From Bacteroidota bacterium (GTDB lineage Bacteria > Bacteroidota > Bacteroidia > Bacteroidales > WCHB1-69), in contig JAKPTX010000246.1 in the NCBI GenBank assembly GCA_029570835.1, positions 1 to 32,342 of the forward strand: DNA of 32,342 nt, given 5' to 3'. Both the position numbers and the translations under genes were made by a program. Positions 7,162 through 14,590 of this stretch are shown piece after piece; within the stretch, counting starts at the first letter, position 1; each line of letters starts with the position of its first letter. A model generated the notes under the pieces. It was not told where the DNA came from. It was given only the letters and a program-made list of their open reading frames with translations, and made no database searches.

Positions 7162-8661
7162 CTAATTGTTCACTAATGTATCAAAATCAGTTTTTGAAGC
7201 TTCCTTTAGCATTTTCAGAAATAGGCATCCCTGATTTGTTATTTTAAACTTTTGGTCGGGATGATTTTTGACATTCGGAATCGTATGTTCAATAAGCCCA
7301 CCTTCTACCAATTTTTTCAAGGTTCTATTTAGACTTCCCGAAATCTGTTTTTCTCCAAATAATTCTGAAATCTCTTTTCGAGCAAGAGGATTAATATTAA
7401 GTTTTTCAAGAATTCCCGAATATCGCGTCGGATTTTTTAACTCTTGCTCTAACTCTTGCTCTAACTCTTGCCCTAACTCTTGCCCTAACTCTTGCCTCGA
7501 AACATAGTCCCTCTTAACAAACTGTACCTGAAATGAAAGTCCTACCTCTTTCCAACGAAATTCAATTTGAGGATACTCTTTCAATTCATCAGCGATTAGC
7601 TTTAGCCCATTTCCCCATTGGTCTATAATCCCCATACGCTTAAAAACAGGTGCAATAACTTTATTACGAGCGTCGCTTTGACGACTTTCCATTGCCGAGT
7701 AATCGATAGAAGGAGGCAAAAGTCCCGGACTTGTAATTTCAACCATATCATCGTATATTGCCACTTTGACATCTTTTCCTGTAAGTGAGTAATCGCGATG
7801 CACAGTAGCATTCCTTATTGCTTCACGTATAGCTTTTACGGGATATTCCCATCGTGAAACGGTATAAACTCCCTTTACAACCGCACCTTTATTTATGTGT
7901 CGTAATACAAAATTATAAGCTTCTTCTGCTTGTAAGGCAATGTTTGACGTAATACTCTTTTGGTCAATAAACTCTTCCGAAGTGACACCTTTAAACCTGG
8001 CACATTCTACTTTAGCAAAAGGGAAAATGGTATTGCGTAGCGTATCATCAGAGAATAAAATTAGAGCATTAGTCGGGTATTCCATCCCACTTACTGTTTT
8101 AGTAAGTTCTAATTTACGTAGTGCCTGAACATTTAACATCTCACCTGTTTTGTCGTGATACACTTGTTTGAAACTTTCAATATACAACTCACCGACAGAT
8201 TTTTGCATTACCAATTCGCTATCAAAAGATATGTTTTGTTTTCTACGCTCCAATTCTGAAATTATTTCAGCATCGGCTAAACGGTTTGAAGAGCCGACAC
8301 GGATATACGTCCCCTTCAACTTTCCCTTCTCTTTCGAATAGTATGGTGGTGTACTTCCACGACAAACAGTTACTCTGATAATATGTTTGTCTTCCTCTGT
8401 AAGAAACGTAATATCGGGTAAAATAGCAGGATAGCAACGGTTAGAAATTATATTACTTATTTTTTCTTCAATTTTTATTAATTCCTCTTCCGGCAATCCT
8501 ACAATCTCTCTTGGACTGTTTCGAACTCCAATGTATAATTCTCCCCCAGCATCATTGGCAAAAGCTATAATGGTATTAGCTAATTCGGCATTTTTGGGCA
8601 ATACCTCTTTAAACTCCAAGCGTCTTCCTTCGGTTTGTTTTATAATATCTTTAAGGATCAT
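7162..8661 (-). CDS. AlbA_2 (Schlafen-type) / HATPase_c_4 / winged-helix putative regulator
   Basis: 499 aa. Residues about 10-130 form an AlbA_2 (Slfn-like) domain with GRRLEFKEVLPKN (12-24) and AFANDAGGELYIGV (33-46). Residues about 245-385 match the RecG-related HATPase_c_4 region, with AIREAIRNATVHRDY and QWGNGLKLI. A short glutamine-glutamate repeat (389-408) leads to a winged-helix-like C-terminus (about 410-480). The family is usually annotated as ATP-binding, putative DNA-binding transcriptional regulator or 'RecG-like'; no function has been firmly shown for this architecture. The gene stands alone on the minus strand, next to AAA_14 ATPase and Fic genes that are common in variable regions of Bacteroidota genomes. 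Confidence 0.85.
   Translation of the reverse strand: MILKDIIKQTEGRRLEFKEVLPKNAELANTIIAFANDAGGELYIGVRNSPREIVGLPEEELIKIEEKISNIISNRCYPAILPDITFLTEEDKHIIRVTVCRGSTPPYYSKEKGKLKGTYIRVGSSNRLADAEIISELERRKQNISFDSELVMQKSVGELYIESFKQVYHDKTGEMLNVQALRKLELTKTVSGMEYPTNALILFSDDTLRNTIFPFAKVECARFKGVTSEEFIDQKSITSNIALQAEEAYNFVLRHINKGAVVKGVYTVSRWEYPVKAIREAIRNATVHRDYSLTGKDVKVAIYDDMVEITSPGLLPPSIDYSAMESRQSDARNKVIAPVFKRMGIIDQWGNGLKLIADELKEYPQIEFRWKEVGLSFQVQFVKRDYVSRQELGQELGQELEQELEQELKNPTRYSGILEKLNINPLARKEISELFGEKQISGSLNRTLKKLVEGGLIEHTIPNVKNHPDQKFKITNQGCLFLKMLKEASKTDFDTLVNN
7438..7497 (-). repeat. In-frame 12-bp tandem repeat coding for a QEL(G/E) linker
   Basis: Five exact-length 12-bp units (TAACTCTTGCTC twice, TAACTCTTGCCC twice, TAACTCTTGCCT on the plus strand). 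They encode (Q-E-L-G/E) repeats between the ATPase-like and winged-helix domains. Unit number can change without a frameshift, adding or removing four residues. Confidence 0.95.
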
Positions 8662-8737
8662 ATCTACTTTAATCTATCTTTTTTTGTATCCATAAATTTT
8701 ACCGAAAAATAATGCAAAGTAATAAATTTACAACATA

Positions 8738-8745
8738 CAAAAATA
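8738..8745 (-). promoter_or_regulatory. -7 box for the AlbA_2 gene
   Basis: The minus strand reads TATTTTTG. Predicted transcription start is near 8731, about 70 nt before the ATG. Confidence 0.45.
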
Positions 8746-8794
8746 GCATTTCTTTTTAATATAAATCCAAAATTTGATTTTGATTTTTTTAACC

Positions 8795-9955
8795 TCAAAC
8801 ATCTACCTCACTCCAGGGTAGCACTCGTGCTACGCTGCGTTCTTGACGTTCACTGCCTCCATAAACTAACGTTTTAACCAGTTTTGTGTCTGTTTCAAGA
8901 GCAGCGTAATAATTCAAACCTTTAAATAAATTAGACATAATGGTTTGTGTTGATTTTATTTCTACAATCTCAGTTTCATGGGGCTTTTCGATGAGCAAAT
9001 CCACCTCATTACCTTCCGAATCCCGCCAAAACCACAAGTCTGTTTGCCTCTCATTTTTGTGGTATTTCTTTTTCATATATTCCGAAACTACCATATTCTC
9101 AAATAATGCACCCTTTATGGTTTGATCATTAATTTGAGATAAATCGCTTATTCTGAGCAAATTACAAAGCAGTCCCGTATCATAAAAATAGAGTTTAGGC
9201 GACTTTATAACACGTTTGCTGAAATTTTTATAATAGGGTTGTAAGAAGAAAATCACATAACTATTTTCTAACGCGGACAACCATGATTTAACCGTTGGAG
9301 ATGATATGCCACACTCCTTTGCCAAATTGCTCATATTTAATATCTGTCCGGCTCTGGTAGCACATAATGCTAGAAATTTTCGAAATAAACTCATGTCCTG
9401 AATTGCAAGAAGCTCACTTACATCTCGCTGAATATAGGTTTCTATATAATTGGGATAAAAATCTACTGCTCTAATATTTCTATCATAAATTGCGGGATAA
9501 AACCCTTTCAATAAATGTGTTGTATAATCATTTTGAAGCCAATCAGCACTTTTTAATTCTTGAAAATCAAACGGAAAGAGCCTGAAAATAGCAACTCTAC
9601 CCGCCAAACTTTGTGTTATGTTTTGCATCAAGTGAAAGTTTTGCGACCCCGAAAAAATAAATTGTCCCATTATCCCGCTATCATCTACAATGGATTGTAT
9701 GTAGGAAAACAGGTGTGGTACTCGTTGCACTTCATCGAAAATAACATATTTATCATATTGTTTCAAAAAACTTTGCGGATCTGTTTCCGCAAAATTCCGC
9801 ATGTCAGGATTTTCCAGACTTACGTACCTATAATCTGAAAATATAAACTTTAATAGCGTTGTTTTTCCTGATTGCCTCGGTCCCGTAAGTGCGATAATAG
9901 GATACTTATCAATCAATTGTTTTATGGAGTCCTTTATTTTGCGATAAACTAACAT
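8795..9955 (-). CDS. AAA_14 ATPase with C-terminal DUF4143 (PD-(D/E)XK-like) domain, intact ExK
   Basis: 386 aa. Walker A is GPRQSGKTT (25-33) and Walker B is VIFDEVQ (71-77). GQFIFSGSQNFHLM near 137 and a winged-helix-like region (about 205-245) follow. The C-terminal DUF4143 domain shows a PD-(D/E)XK nuclease-like core: NEVDLLI with D319, then VEIKS with E332 and K334. Multiple paralogues of this family are common in Bacteroidota and other anaerobes. Their function is not established. The nuclease-like residues being complete here contrasts with the second copy at 10810-12024. The upstream region has a TATCTTTG box and a 15-bp direct repeat (10001-10037) that may be an operator. Confidence 0.88.
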   Translation of the reverse strand: MLVYRKIKDSIKQLIDKYPIIALTGPRQSGKTTLLKFIFSDYRYVSLENPDMRNFAETDPQSFLKQYDKYVIFDEVQRVPHLFSYIQSIVDDSGIMGQFIFSGSQNFHLMQNITQSLAGRVAIFRLFPFDFQELKSADWLQNDYTTHLLKGFYPAIYDRNIRAVDFYPNYIETYIQRDVSELLAIQDMSLFRKFLALCATRAGQILNMSNLAKECGISSPTVKSWLSALENSYVIFFLQPYYKNFSKRVIKSPKLYFYDTGLLCNLLRISDLSQINDQTIKGALFENMVVSEYMKKKYHKNERQTDLWFWRDSEGNEVDLLIEKPHETEIVEIKSTQTIMSNLFKGLNYYAALETDTKLVKTLVYGGSERQERSVARVLPWSEVDV

Positions 9956-9984
9956 AATACACTGGTTTTAATCTATTTCTGCCG

Positions 9985-9992
9985 CAAAGATA
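9985..9992 (-). promoter_or_regulatory. -7 box for the first AAA_14 ATPase
   Basis: The minus strand reads TATCTTTG, with predicted transcription start near 9978, about 22 nt before the ATG. Confidence 0.5.
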
Positions 9993-10000
9993 ATACAATT

Positions 10001-10037
10001 TTTTAAATTTACAGGAAAATTATTTTAAATTTACAGG
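10001..10037. repeat. 15-bp direct repeat spaced two helical turns apart
   Basis: TTTTAAATTTACAGG occurs exactly at 10001-10015 and 10023-10037 (period 22 bp). It covers roughly -23 to -59 of the minus-strand ATPase promoter, a good place for a regulator dimer to bind. The regulator is unknown. Confidence 0.7.
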
Positions 10038-10098
10038 GATTTTTAAAGTATAACCTTTGACTGCTCATCTTTTCGGAATACAGCATACTATAGTCTTT

Positions 10099-10587
10099 TT
10101 ACCAGTATAAGTGTCTTTTGGCATTTTTATTTAAATATCTTAATTTAAAAAAATTATCTTTCCTTAATTTTATAAAGGTATATTCAAAACTTTGATCAAC
10201 AACAGCATTAACGGGTTTATATTTAAGTGATAAAAATACCACATTAAAGCGGTTATCTACATCTGAAGGAAGAGTGATCTTCATCTCTTTTCCATTTGTA
10301 AAATAAACGTTTGTTGTTGTCTGCTCTCCATCTTCACAATCTTTGAAATAAAGAACTTTTGTTTTCGGAATTATATTAATAATTAAAGAATCATTCCTTA
10401 TAGAATAATCGTATGAGTACCAATCCTTCCTTGATAGATTAGGCAATAGTCTCTTACGAAAAGAATTGACTAACAAAATCTCATTATCACTGTTAGTTTG
10501 GGGTGAAGTTTGTGCAAAAATCGGTTGTAATGCAATACAAATAAGTATTAATAGCACAAAATATTGTTTTTTTTGTTTAAAACTCAT
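10099..10587 (-). CDS. Small exported protein of unknown function
   Basis: 162 aa, not recognised. Residues 8-26 are a signal peptide (FVLLILICIALQPIFAQ, cleavage after AQ). The mature part is basic and mixed alpha/beta, with a short loop KDCEDGEQTTT containing a single cysteine. The C-terminus is rich in Lys, Arg and aromatic residues (FFKLRYLNKNAKRHLYW). There is no lipobox and no T9SS domain, so it is probably periplasmic. It has its own promoter with good spacing (10615-10645). Its neighbours on both sides are AAA_14 ATPases, but nothing else ties it to them. Confidence 0.6.
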   Translation of the reverse strand: MSFKQKKQYFVLLILICIALQPIFAQTSPQTNSDNEILLVNSFRKRLLPNLSRKDWYSYDYSIRNDSLIINIIPKTKVLYFKDCEDGEQTTTNVYFTNGKEMKITLPSDVDNRFNVVFLSLKYKPVNAVVDQSFEYTFIKLRKDNFFKLRYLNKNAKRHLYW

Positions 10588-10614
10588 GATATTCGAATTA
10601 TATTAACCAACGAA

Positions 10615-10645
10615 CAAAAATACACAATTTTTAGAATGAAGTCAA
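10615..10645 (-). promoter_or_regulatory. Promoter for the 162-aa exported protein
   Basis: On the minus strand TTG (10645-10643), 20 bp, TATTTTTG (10622-10615). Predicted transcription start is near 10608, giving a leader of about 21 nt. Confidence 0.6.
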
Positions 10646-10713
10646 TAGAATTTAATTTTCGGTGAGAATTTTCGTAATATCTCGACAATAAATAAAAATT
10701 ATTGCCTTTTGAG

Positions 10714-10744
10714 TTGTGAATTAACCAAAAAGAGAGTATCTTTG
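10714..10744 (+). promoter_or_regulatory. Promoter of the second AAA_14 ATPase
   Basis: TTG (10714-10716), 20 bp, TATCTTTG (10737-10744). Predicted transcription start is near 10751, inside the palindrome at 10745-10773. Confidence 0.65.
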
Positions 10745-10815
10745 TCAAAACTTTCAAAAATCGGAAGTTTTGATAAAGTGAAATGTAATTCAATAATTAT
10801 CAGATAGATATGAAA
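10740..10815 (+). repeat. 76-bp leader repeat, copy A (with palindrome)
   Basis: This copy matches 12051-12126 at 74 of 76 positions (offset 1311 bp). It begins inside the -7 box, includes the palindrome TCAAAACTT / AAGTTTTGA (10745-10773, 11-nt loop), and ends with ATGAAA, the start of the ATPase gene. The palindrome lies over the predicted transcription start, so it could be an operator or a leader hairpin. Confidence 0.95.
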
Positions 10816-12024
10816 GATCTTATCAGTCGTAAAAACTACATTCAGCAATTAGAAAAGCTGAAAAACAAGCATATCATTAAAGTCGTAACCGGTTTGAGGC
10901 GTTCAGGTAAGTCTACTTTGTTGGCTATGTTTGCCGAACAGATCATTGCTTCGGGAGTGCCCTCAAACAGAGTGCAGCAGTACAACTTTGAAAGACCGAT
11001 TTTCCCGGAAGATTATACTTGGCGCGATATGTACAAAGATATTCTTTCAAAAACCGACAAAGATAATATGAACTATATTTTTCTTGATGAACCTCAACAA
11101 ATTCCTGAATTTGAGCGACTTATTGATGCACTTTATGTTGAAACTAATATCGATTTGTATGTTACGGGATCGAACGCCTATTTTTTATCGGGTGAAATTG
11201 CCACTTTACTTTCGGGTCGTTACATCACCATTCACATTTTACCGTTTTCGTTTTCTGAATTTGTTGAAAGTCAGCAAGATAATACACTTGACAAACAGGA
11301 TCTCTTTAATTATTATCTTTATGAAACTTCGCTACCACAAGGTGTTTTATTGCGCGATCAGGGGGCAGACATTCAAAACCGCTACATTCAGGACGTTTAC
11401 AACACTATTGTAGAAAAAGATATCCGACAACGGTATAATATTCAGAATATGAGGAGTTTTGACAATCTTTCAAAGTTTTTGATGGGAAATATTGGTAGTG
11501 CAGTGTCACCCAACAACATTTCAAAAGCAATGAAGCAAGATAACCAAAACATTCATCACAATACCGTTGAAAAGTATATTAAATATTTGGTAGACTCTTA
11601 TGTTTTTTATCAGGTAAATCGCTTTGATATAAAGGGGAAACAGCAACTTGCGACAAAAGAAAAATACTACTTGGTAGATATTGGTTTTCGCAATCTAAAA
11701 CTGGGCAAGTTCCATTATCAGGATGTTGGACATATTTTGGAAAACATTGTATATCTCGAATTAAACAGAAGAGGCTACCAGATTTGGATAGGAAAAATAG
11801 GTGAATACGAGGTCGACTTTATAGTAAGAAACATGTTGAATAAATTTGAATACTATCAAGTTACCTGGTCAATATCAGATCCACATACGGCAGAGCGGGA
11901 AATCCGTCCACTAAAAGCAATAGACGACAATTATCCTAAATATCTTATCTCAACTGACTTGATAACGACTGAAATAGATGGGATTGAACATATCAATATT
12001 ATAGATTGGTTGTTGAAAAAATAG
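10810..12024 (+). CDS. AAA_14 ATPase with DUF4143 domain, degenerate nuclease-like core
   Basis: 404 aa. Walker A is GLRRSGKSTL (28-37) and Walker B is YIFLDEPQQ (89-97). VTGSNAYFLSGEIATLLSGR (about 118-137) is the usual sensor/GR region. The C-terminal DUF4143 domain has EVDFIV (D336), but the expected E-x-K is replaced by QVT (Q350-T352), so the nuclease-like site cannot be canonical. The protein belongs to a different branch of the family from the 8795-9955 protein. It has its own promoter, and a 76-bp repeat containing its leader and first codons recurs after its stop codon. Function is not established for the family. Confidence 0.88.
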   Translation: MKDLISRKNYIQQLEKLKNKHIIKVVTGLRRSGKSTLLAMFAEQIIASGVPSNRVQQYNFERPIFPEDYTWRDMYKDILSKTDKDNMNYIFLDEPQQIPEFERLIDALYVETNIDLYVTGSNAYFLSGEIATLLSGRYITIHILPFSFSEFVESQQDNTLDKQDLFNYYLYETSLPQGVLLRDQGADIQNRYIQDVYNTIVEKDIRQRYNIQNMRSFDNLSKFLMGNIGSAVSPNNISKAMKQDNQNIHHNTVEKYIKYLVDSYVFYQVNRFDIKGKQQLATKEKYYLVDIGFRNLKLGKFHYQDVGHILENIVYLELNRRGYQIWIGKIGEYEVDFIVRNMLNKFEYYQVTWSISDPHTAEREIRPLKAIDDNYPKYLISTDLITTEIDGIEHINIIDWLLKK

Positions 12025-12050
12025 TAAAGTAAAACATTTTCAAACTTCTC

Positions 12051-12126
12051 CTTTGTCAAAACTTTCAAAAATCGGAAGTTTTGATAAAGCGAGATGTAAT
12101 TCAATAATTATCAGATAGATATGAAA
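12051..12126 (+). repeat. 76-bp leader repeat, copy B (orphan)
   Basis: Copy of 10740-10815 with two substitutions. It starts 26 bp after the ATPase stop codon. It has the palindrome (12056-12084) and the ATGAAA start, but the TA of the -7 box is missing. The reading frame from its ATG closes after 11 codons, inside the 3' end of the convergent fic gene. Confidence 0.95.
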
Positions 12127-12140
12127 TATATTGGGTTTCT

Positions 12141-12902
12141 TTATTGTAAACAATAGGGAAGCATTTCCAAAAAAACTAAGCATTTGTCATAATTCAATTC
12201 GTAATAATTAACTCCCAAGTTTATAGTCTCATAGTACCTTGCTTGATTTGTCTTATAGTATTCTTCCGATGGTATTTGCCAAAAATGATGCCCCAATTTC
12301 TCTGTGATAAACCACTTTTCAATCAGTCGTGCAGCTCTTCCGTTTCCATCTCGAAATGGGTGAATATGTGCCAATTTTAAATGAATCAGTGAAGCAAAAT
12401 AAAAAACCTCTTTTTCGTTTAAATCTGAAGAGATCAACTCTTCAATATCCTGAAAATAAATTTTCATTTCCTGTTCAACAAATTCAGGTTCAACTGCCAT
12501 ATAAGATAATCCCGATTTACCGAAAACCCCCACTTGTTCAATCCTATATTTCCCTCTTTTGCTCCTAATCAGCAAAGTTTCAGAAAACATTTTATGACAA
12601 TTCTTAAAATTGGTTTCATTCAATTTATTTTGTTGAGCAAACTCGTACGCTTTAATTAAATTCTCGATTTCTTCTATCTCCTTACCACCCTTGAACTTCT
12701 CTTTGTTCAACTCGTAGTTCATATAAGAGTTCAAATCAATACTATTTCCCTCTATATTAGAAGAATAAACCGCAGACGATTTGGTCAAATAATCAAAACT
12801 CCTTTTATTTTCAGAAAAGTTAAAATCCCGGATTAATCTTGGAATTTCATCTCCAACGATCTGATTATAGGTCTCAAAATATTTTCTGTCAGTTATTCTC
12901 AT
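12141..12902 (-). CDS. Fic-domain protein, class II (N-terminal inhibitory motif)
   Basis: 253 aa. The Fic motif is perfect, HPFRDGNGR at 181-189, with the catalytic histidine H181. The N-terminal inhibitory motif SSNIEGN (47-53) fits (S/T)xxxE(G/N), so the protein is predicted to be a class II Fic AMP-transferase or related enzyme that represses itself. No separate antitoxin gene is adjacent, which agrees with that class. There is no recognisable extra DNA-binding domain at the C-terminus. Targets are unknown. The stop codon lies 15 bp beyond the orphan leader repeat, on the opposite strand. Confidence 0.9.
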   Translation of the reverse strand: MRITDRKYFETYNQIVGDEIPRLIRDFNFSENKRSFDYLTKSSAVYSSNIEGNSIDLNSYMNYELNKEKFKGGKEIEEIENLIKAYEFAQQNKLNETNFKNCHKMFSETLLIRSKRGKYRIEQVGVFGKSGLSYMAVEPEFVEQEMKIYFQDIEELISSDLNEKEVFYFASLIHLKLAHIHPFRDGNGRAARLIEKWFITEKLGHHFWQIPSEEYYKTNQARYYETINLGVNYYELNYDKCLVFLEMLPYCLQ

Positions 12903-12967
12903 TGGATGTCAAATTCTTACAATAACATTGATCCCATGCACAAAACACAACATCTGATTTCATCAAA

Positions 12968-12975
12968 CAAAGATA
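12968..12975 (-). promoter_or_regulatory. -7 box for fic
   Basis: The minus strand reads TATCTTTG. Predicted transcription start is near 12961, about 59 nt before the ATG. Confidence 0.45.
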
Positions 12976-13030
12976 CAACAAAAATAATTACGAATTACAG
13001 TTTAAAATTCTGTTTATTAAAATTTCTAAT

Positions 13031-13155
13031 TTCTTTCTTCTTTTTGAAATAAAAAAAAAGGGGGGCAGGATTTGAGGTGTCTTTTCTATTAATCTATCAC
13101 CCCACTCTGGAATATGATACCTTTATGCAGGTTCAATTACGAATTACGAATTACG
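13031..13155 (+). repeat. Half copy of the composite dispersed element (5' module)
   Basis: The 352-bp region 12903-13254 has no gene. Most of it is this module: a T/C-rich lead with CTTTTTGAAATAAA, GGGGGGCAG (13060-13068), a 31-nt spacer, CCCCACTCTGG (13100-13110), then GAATTAC heptamers (13135-13155). The same order and nearly the same spacing occur at 27049-27178 and, inverted, at 32072-32195. The 67-nt hairpin module is missing here. A two-unit GAATTAC array is also present at 12986-12999. Confidence 0.85.
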
Positions 13156-13183
13156 GATCAATTTGGAACAAATACACCGTAAT

Positions 13184-13201
13184 GACAGGTCGCGACCTGT
13201 C
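13184..13201. repeat. 18-bp perfect palindrome
   Basis: GACAGGTCGCGACCTGTC reads the same on both strands. It stands alone, between the composite element and the 3' end of the T9SS repeat protein gene. It could form a hairpin with almost no loop or bind a dimer; I know no specific role. Confidence 0.8.
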
Positions 13202-13254
13202 CCTATGACCAAAATAATGATCATAATTATTACAATGAACTTCTTCTGAATAAT

Positions 13255-14385
13255 CTAATCTTTAACAAATTTTGTTGTACCTATCTTTCCGTCAGATTGA
13301 ACGATTAAAAGATAAATACCTGATGGAATTCCCTTTACATCTATTGAAACTTGACTACCTACAAAACGCTCTGTCATGATCAACTTCCCTTGCATATCTA
13401 ATACTGAAATTATTGTCTCAGAGTAACTTTCAAGAGAGATATTGATATTGTCTGTACCTGGATTTGGAAATACTGTAAATTGTACTTCATCTCTATCACA
13501 AACATCGACAGTATTGGTGTAAATGTAAGTTCCTCTGTCAAGATTATTCCAGGAATTGGTAGAATTGATCCAAATTTGACTAATCCGTTGATGTAGTGTT
13601 CCGTCATCATTATTTGTGTAGTTGATCTGTGAGAAATTTTTGTAAGAGTTTGTTGAATTCTCCCAATTCTGTTGCAAACTGTTCGTTAAGTAACCATTAG
13701 CATCATAGGTATTAGTCTGCTTATTATAATTTTCCCAATTTCCATTTGTCCATTTGTCAGTAATGATAGTTAAAGGTTTATCAAAAGCATTGTATGTATA
13801 AGTTGCCTGTTTTGAGTTATCCCAGGAATTTGTTTCATTATTCCAGGTTTGCTCAATATAGTGTTGTACAGTTCCATTTTCATTGTTTGTATAGTTGAAC
13901 TGTAAACCATTTTGAAAAGAACTTGTTGGAGTGTCCCAACTCTGTCTCAGTTCATAGGTTAAATAGCCGTTATTATCATAAGTAAAAAAATACTTTTTTA
14001 AATTTTGCCAACTTCCACTTTGCCACCCTTCATAGGTTACAGTTAAAGGTTTATCAAAAACATTGTATGTATATGTTTTCCGTTCGAGGTTATTCCAGGA
14101 ACTTGTTCCATTATCCCAAATTTGAAAAATGGATTGTTGAATTGTTCCGTTGCTATTGTTTGTGTAGTTGACCTGCGAATAAATTTTATAAGAATTGGTT
14201 TGGGCGTCCCAACGTTGGATCTGTTTTTTTATCAGGTAGTCGTTAACATCATACGTAAAAATATGCTTACTTGAATTTGCCCAACTCCCACTTGTCCATG
14301 AATCATAAATAATGGTGTAAACATTTTGCCCATATACAGTTATTGACAAAATAACTGCAAGAATAAGTGTAATCGTTTTTTTCAT
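13255..14385 (-). CDS. T9SS type A secreted protein with YD-like repeats
   Basis: 376 aa. The signal peptide is residues 1-19 (ITLILAVILSITVYGQ). Residues about 20-295 consist of roughly 30-residue repeats rich in Trp, Tyr, Asn and Thr, arranged as a 91-residue higher-order repeat. Examples are YTYNAFDKPLT, TYDANGYLT and NYTNNxNGTxQ. TYDANGYLT resembles the YD/RHS repeat, but with conserved tryptophans (QxW, GxW). The last 75 residues are a T9SS type A sorting domain (VFPNPGTDNINI to IPSGIYLLIVQSDGKIGTTKFVKD). The protein is therefore expected to be secreted and probably attached to the cell surface. No ligand or enzyme activity can be named. No clear -7 box is visible upstream. Confidence 0.85.
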   Translation of the reverse strand: MKKTITLILAVILSITVYGQNVYTIIYDSWTSGSWANSSKHIFTYDVNDYLIKKQIQRWDAQTNSYKIYSQVNYTNNSNGTIQQSIFQIWDNGTSSWNNLERKTYTYNVFDKPLTVTYEGWQSGSWQNLKKYFFTYDNNGYLTYELRQSWDTPTSSFQNGLQFNYTNNENGTVQHYIEQTWNNETNSWDNSKQATYTYNAFDKPLTIITDKWTNGNWENYNKQTNTYDANGYLTNSLQQNWENSTNSYKNFSQINYTNNDDGTLHQRISQIWINSTNSWNNLDRGTYIYTNTVDVCDRDEVQFTVFPNPGTDNINISLESYSETIISVLDMQGKLIMTERFVGSQVSIDVKGIPSGIYLLIVQSDGKIGTTKFVKD

Positions 14386-14567
14386 AATAACAGGTATTTA
14401 ATTTGGGTAATATATTTTATTGCATCCTAACAACTATGTATATCATCAAATTTTAATGATATTTAATATAATCCATAAATATAGACAACATTTTTGATAC
14501 AAACGTTGCCTGAGGATAACAATTTTTTATTCCAAAATCAAAAACCGTAGAGAACAGGATTTTTCTA

Positions 14568-14575
14568 TAACTTTG
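14568..14575 (+). promoter_or_regulatory. -7 box for the solute-binding lipoprotein
   Basis: TAACTTTG matches TAnnTTTG. Transcription would start near 14582, only 9 nt before the ATG at 14591. This excludes the in-frame TTG at 14573, which is inside the box. Confidence 0.6.
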
Positions 14576-14590
14576 CAGTTTGTTCTAACA

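Noticed and set aside
10584-10793. 69-codon minus-strand ORF
   Set aside because: It covers two promoters and a palindrome, has no recognisable protein features and overlaps the start of the 162-aa gene.
12121-12156. 11-codon peptide after the orphan leader repeat
   Set aside because: The copy lacks a full -7 box and the frame runs into the convergent fic gene. It is better read as a leftover of a duplication.
12141-12902. Fic toxin-antitoxin pair with the AAA_14 gene
   Set aside because: The Fic protein carries its own inhibitory motif, and the ATPase gene is convergent, not in an operon with it.
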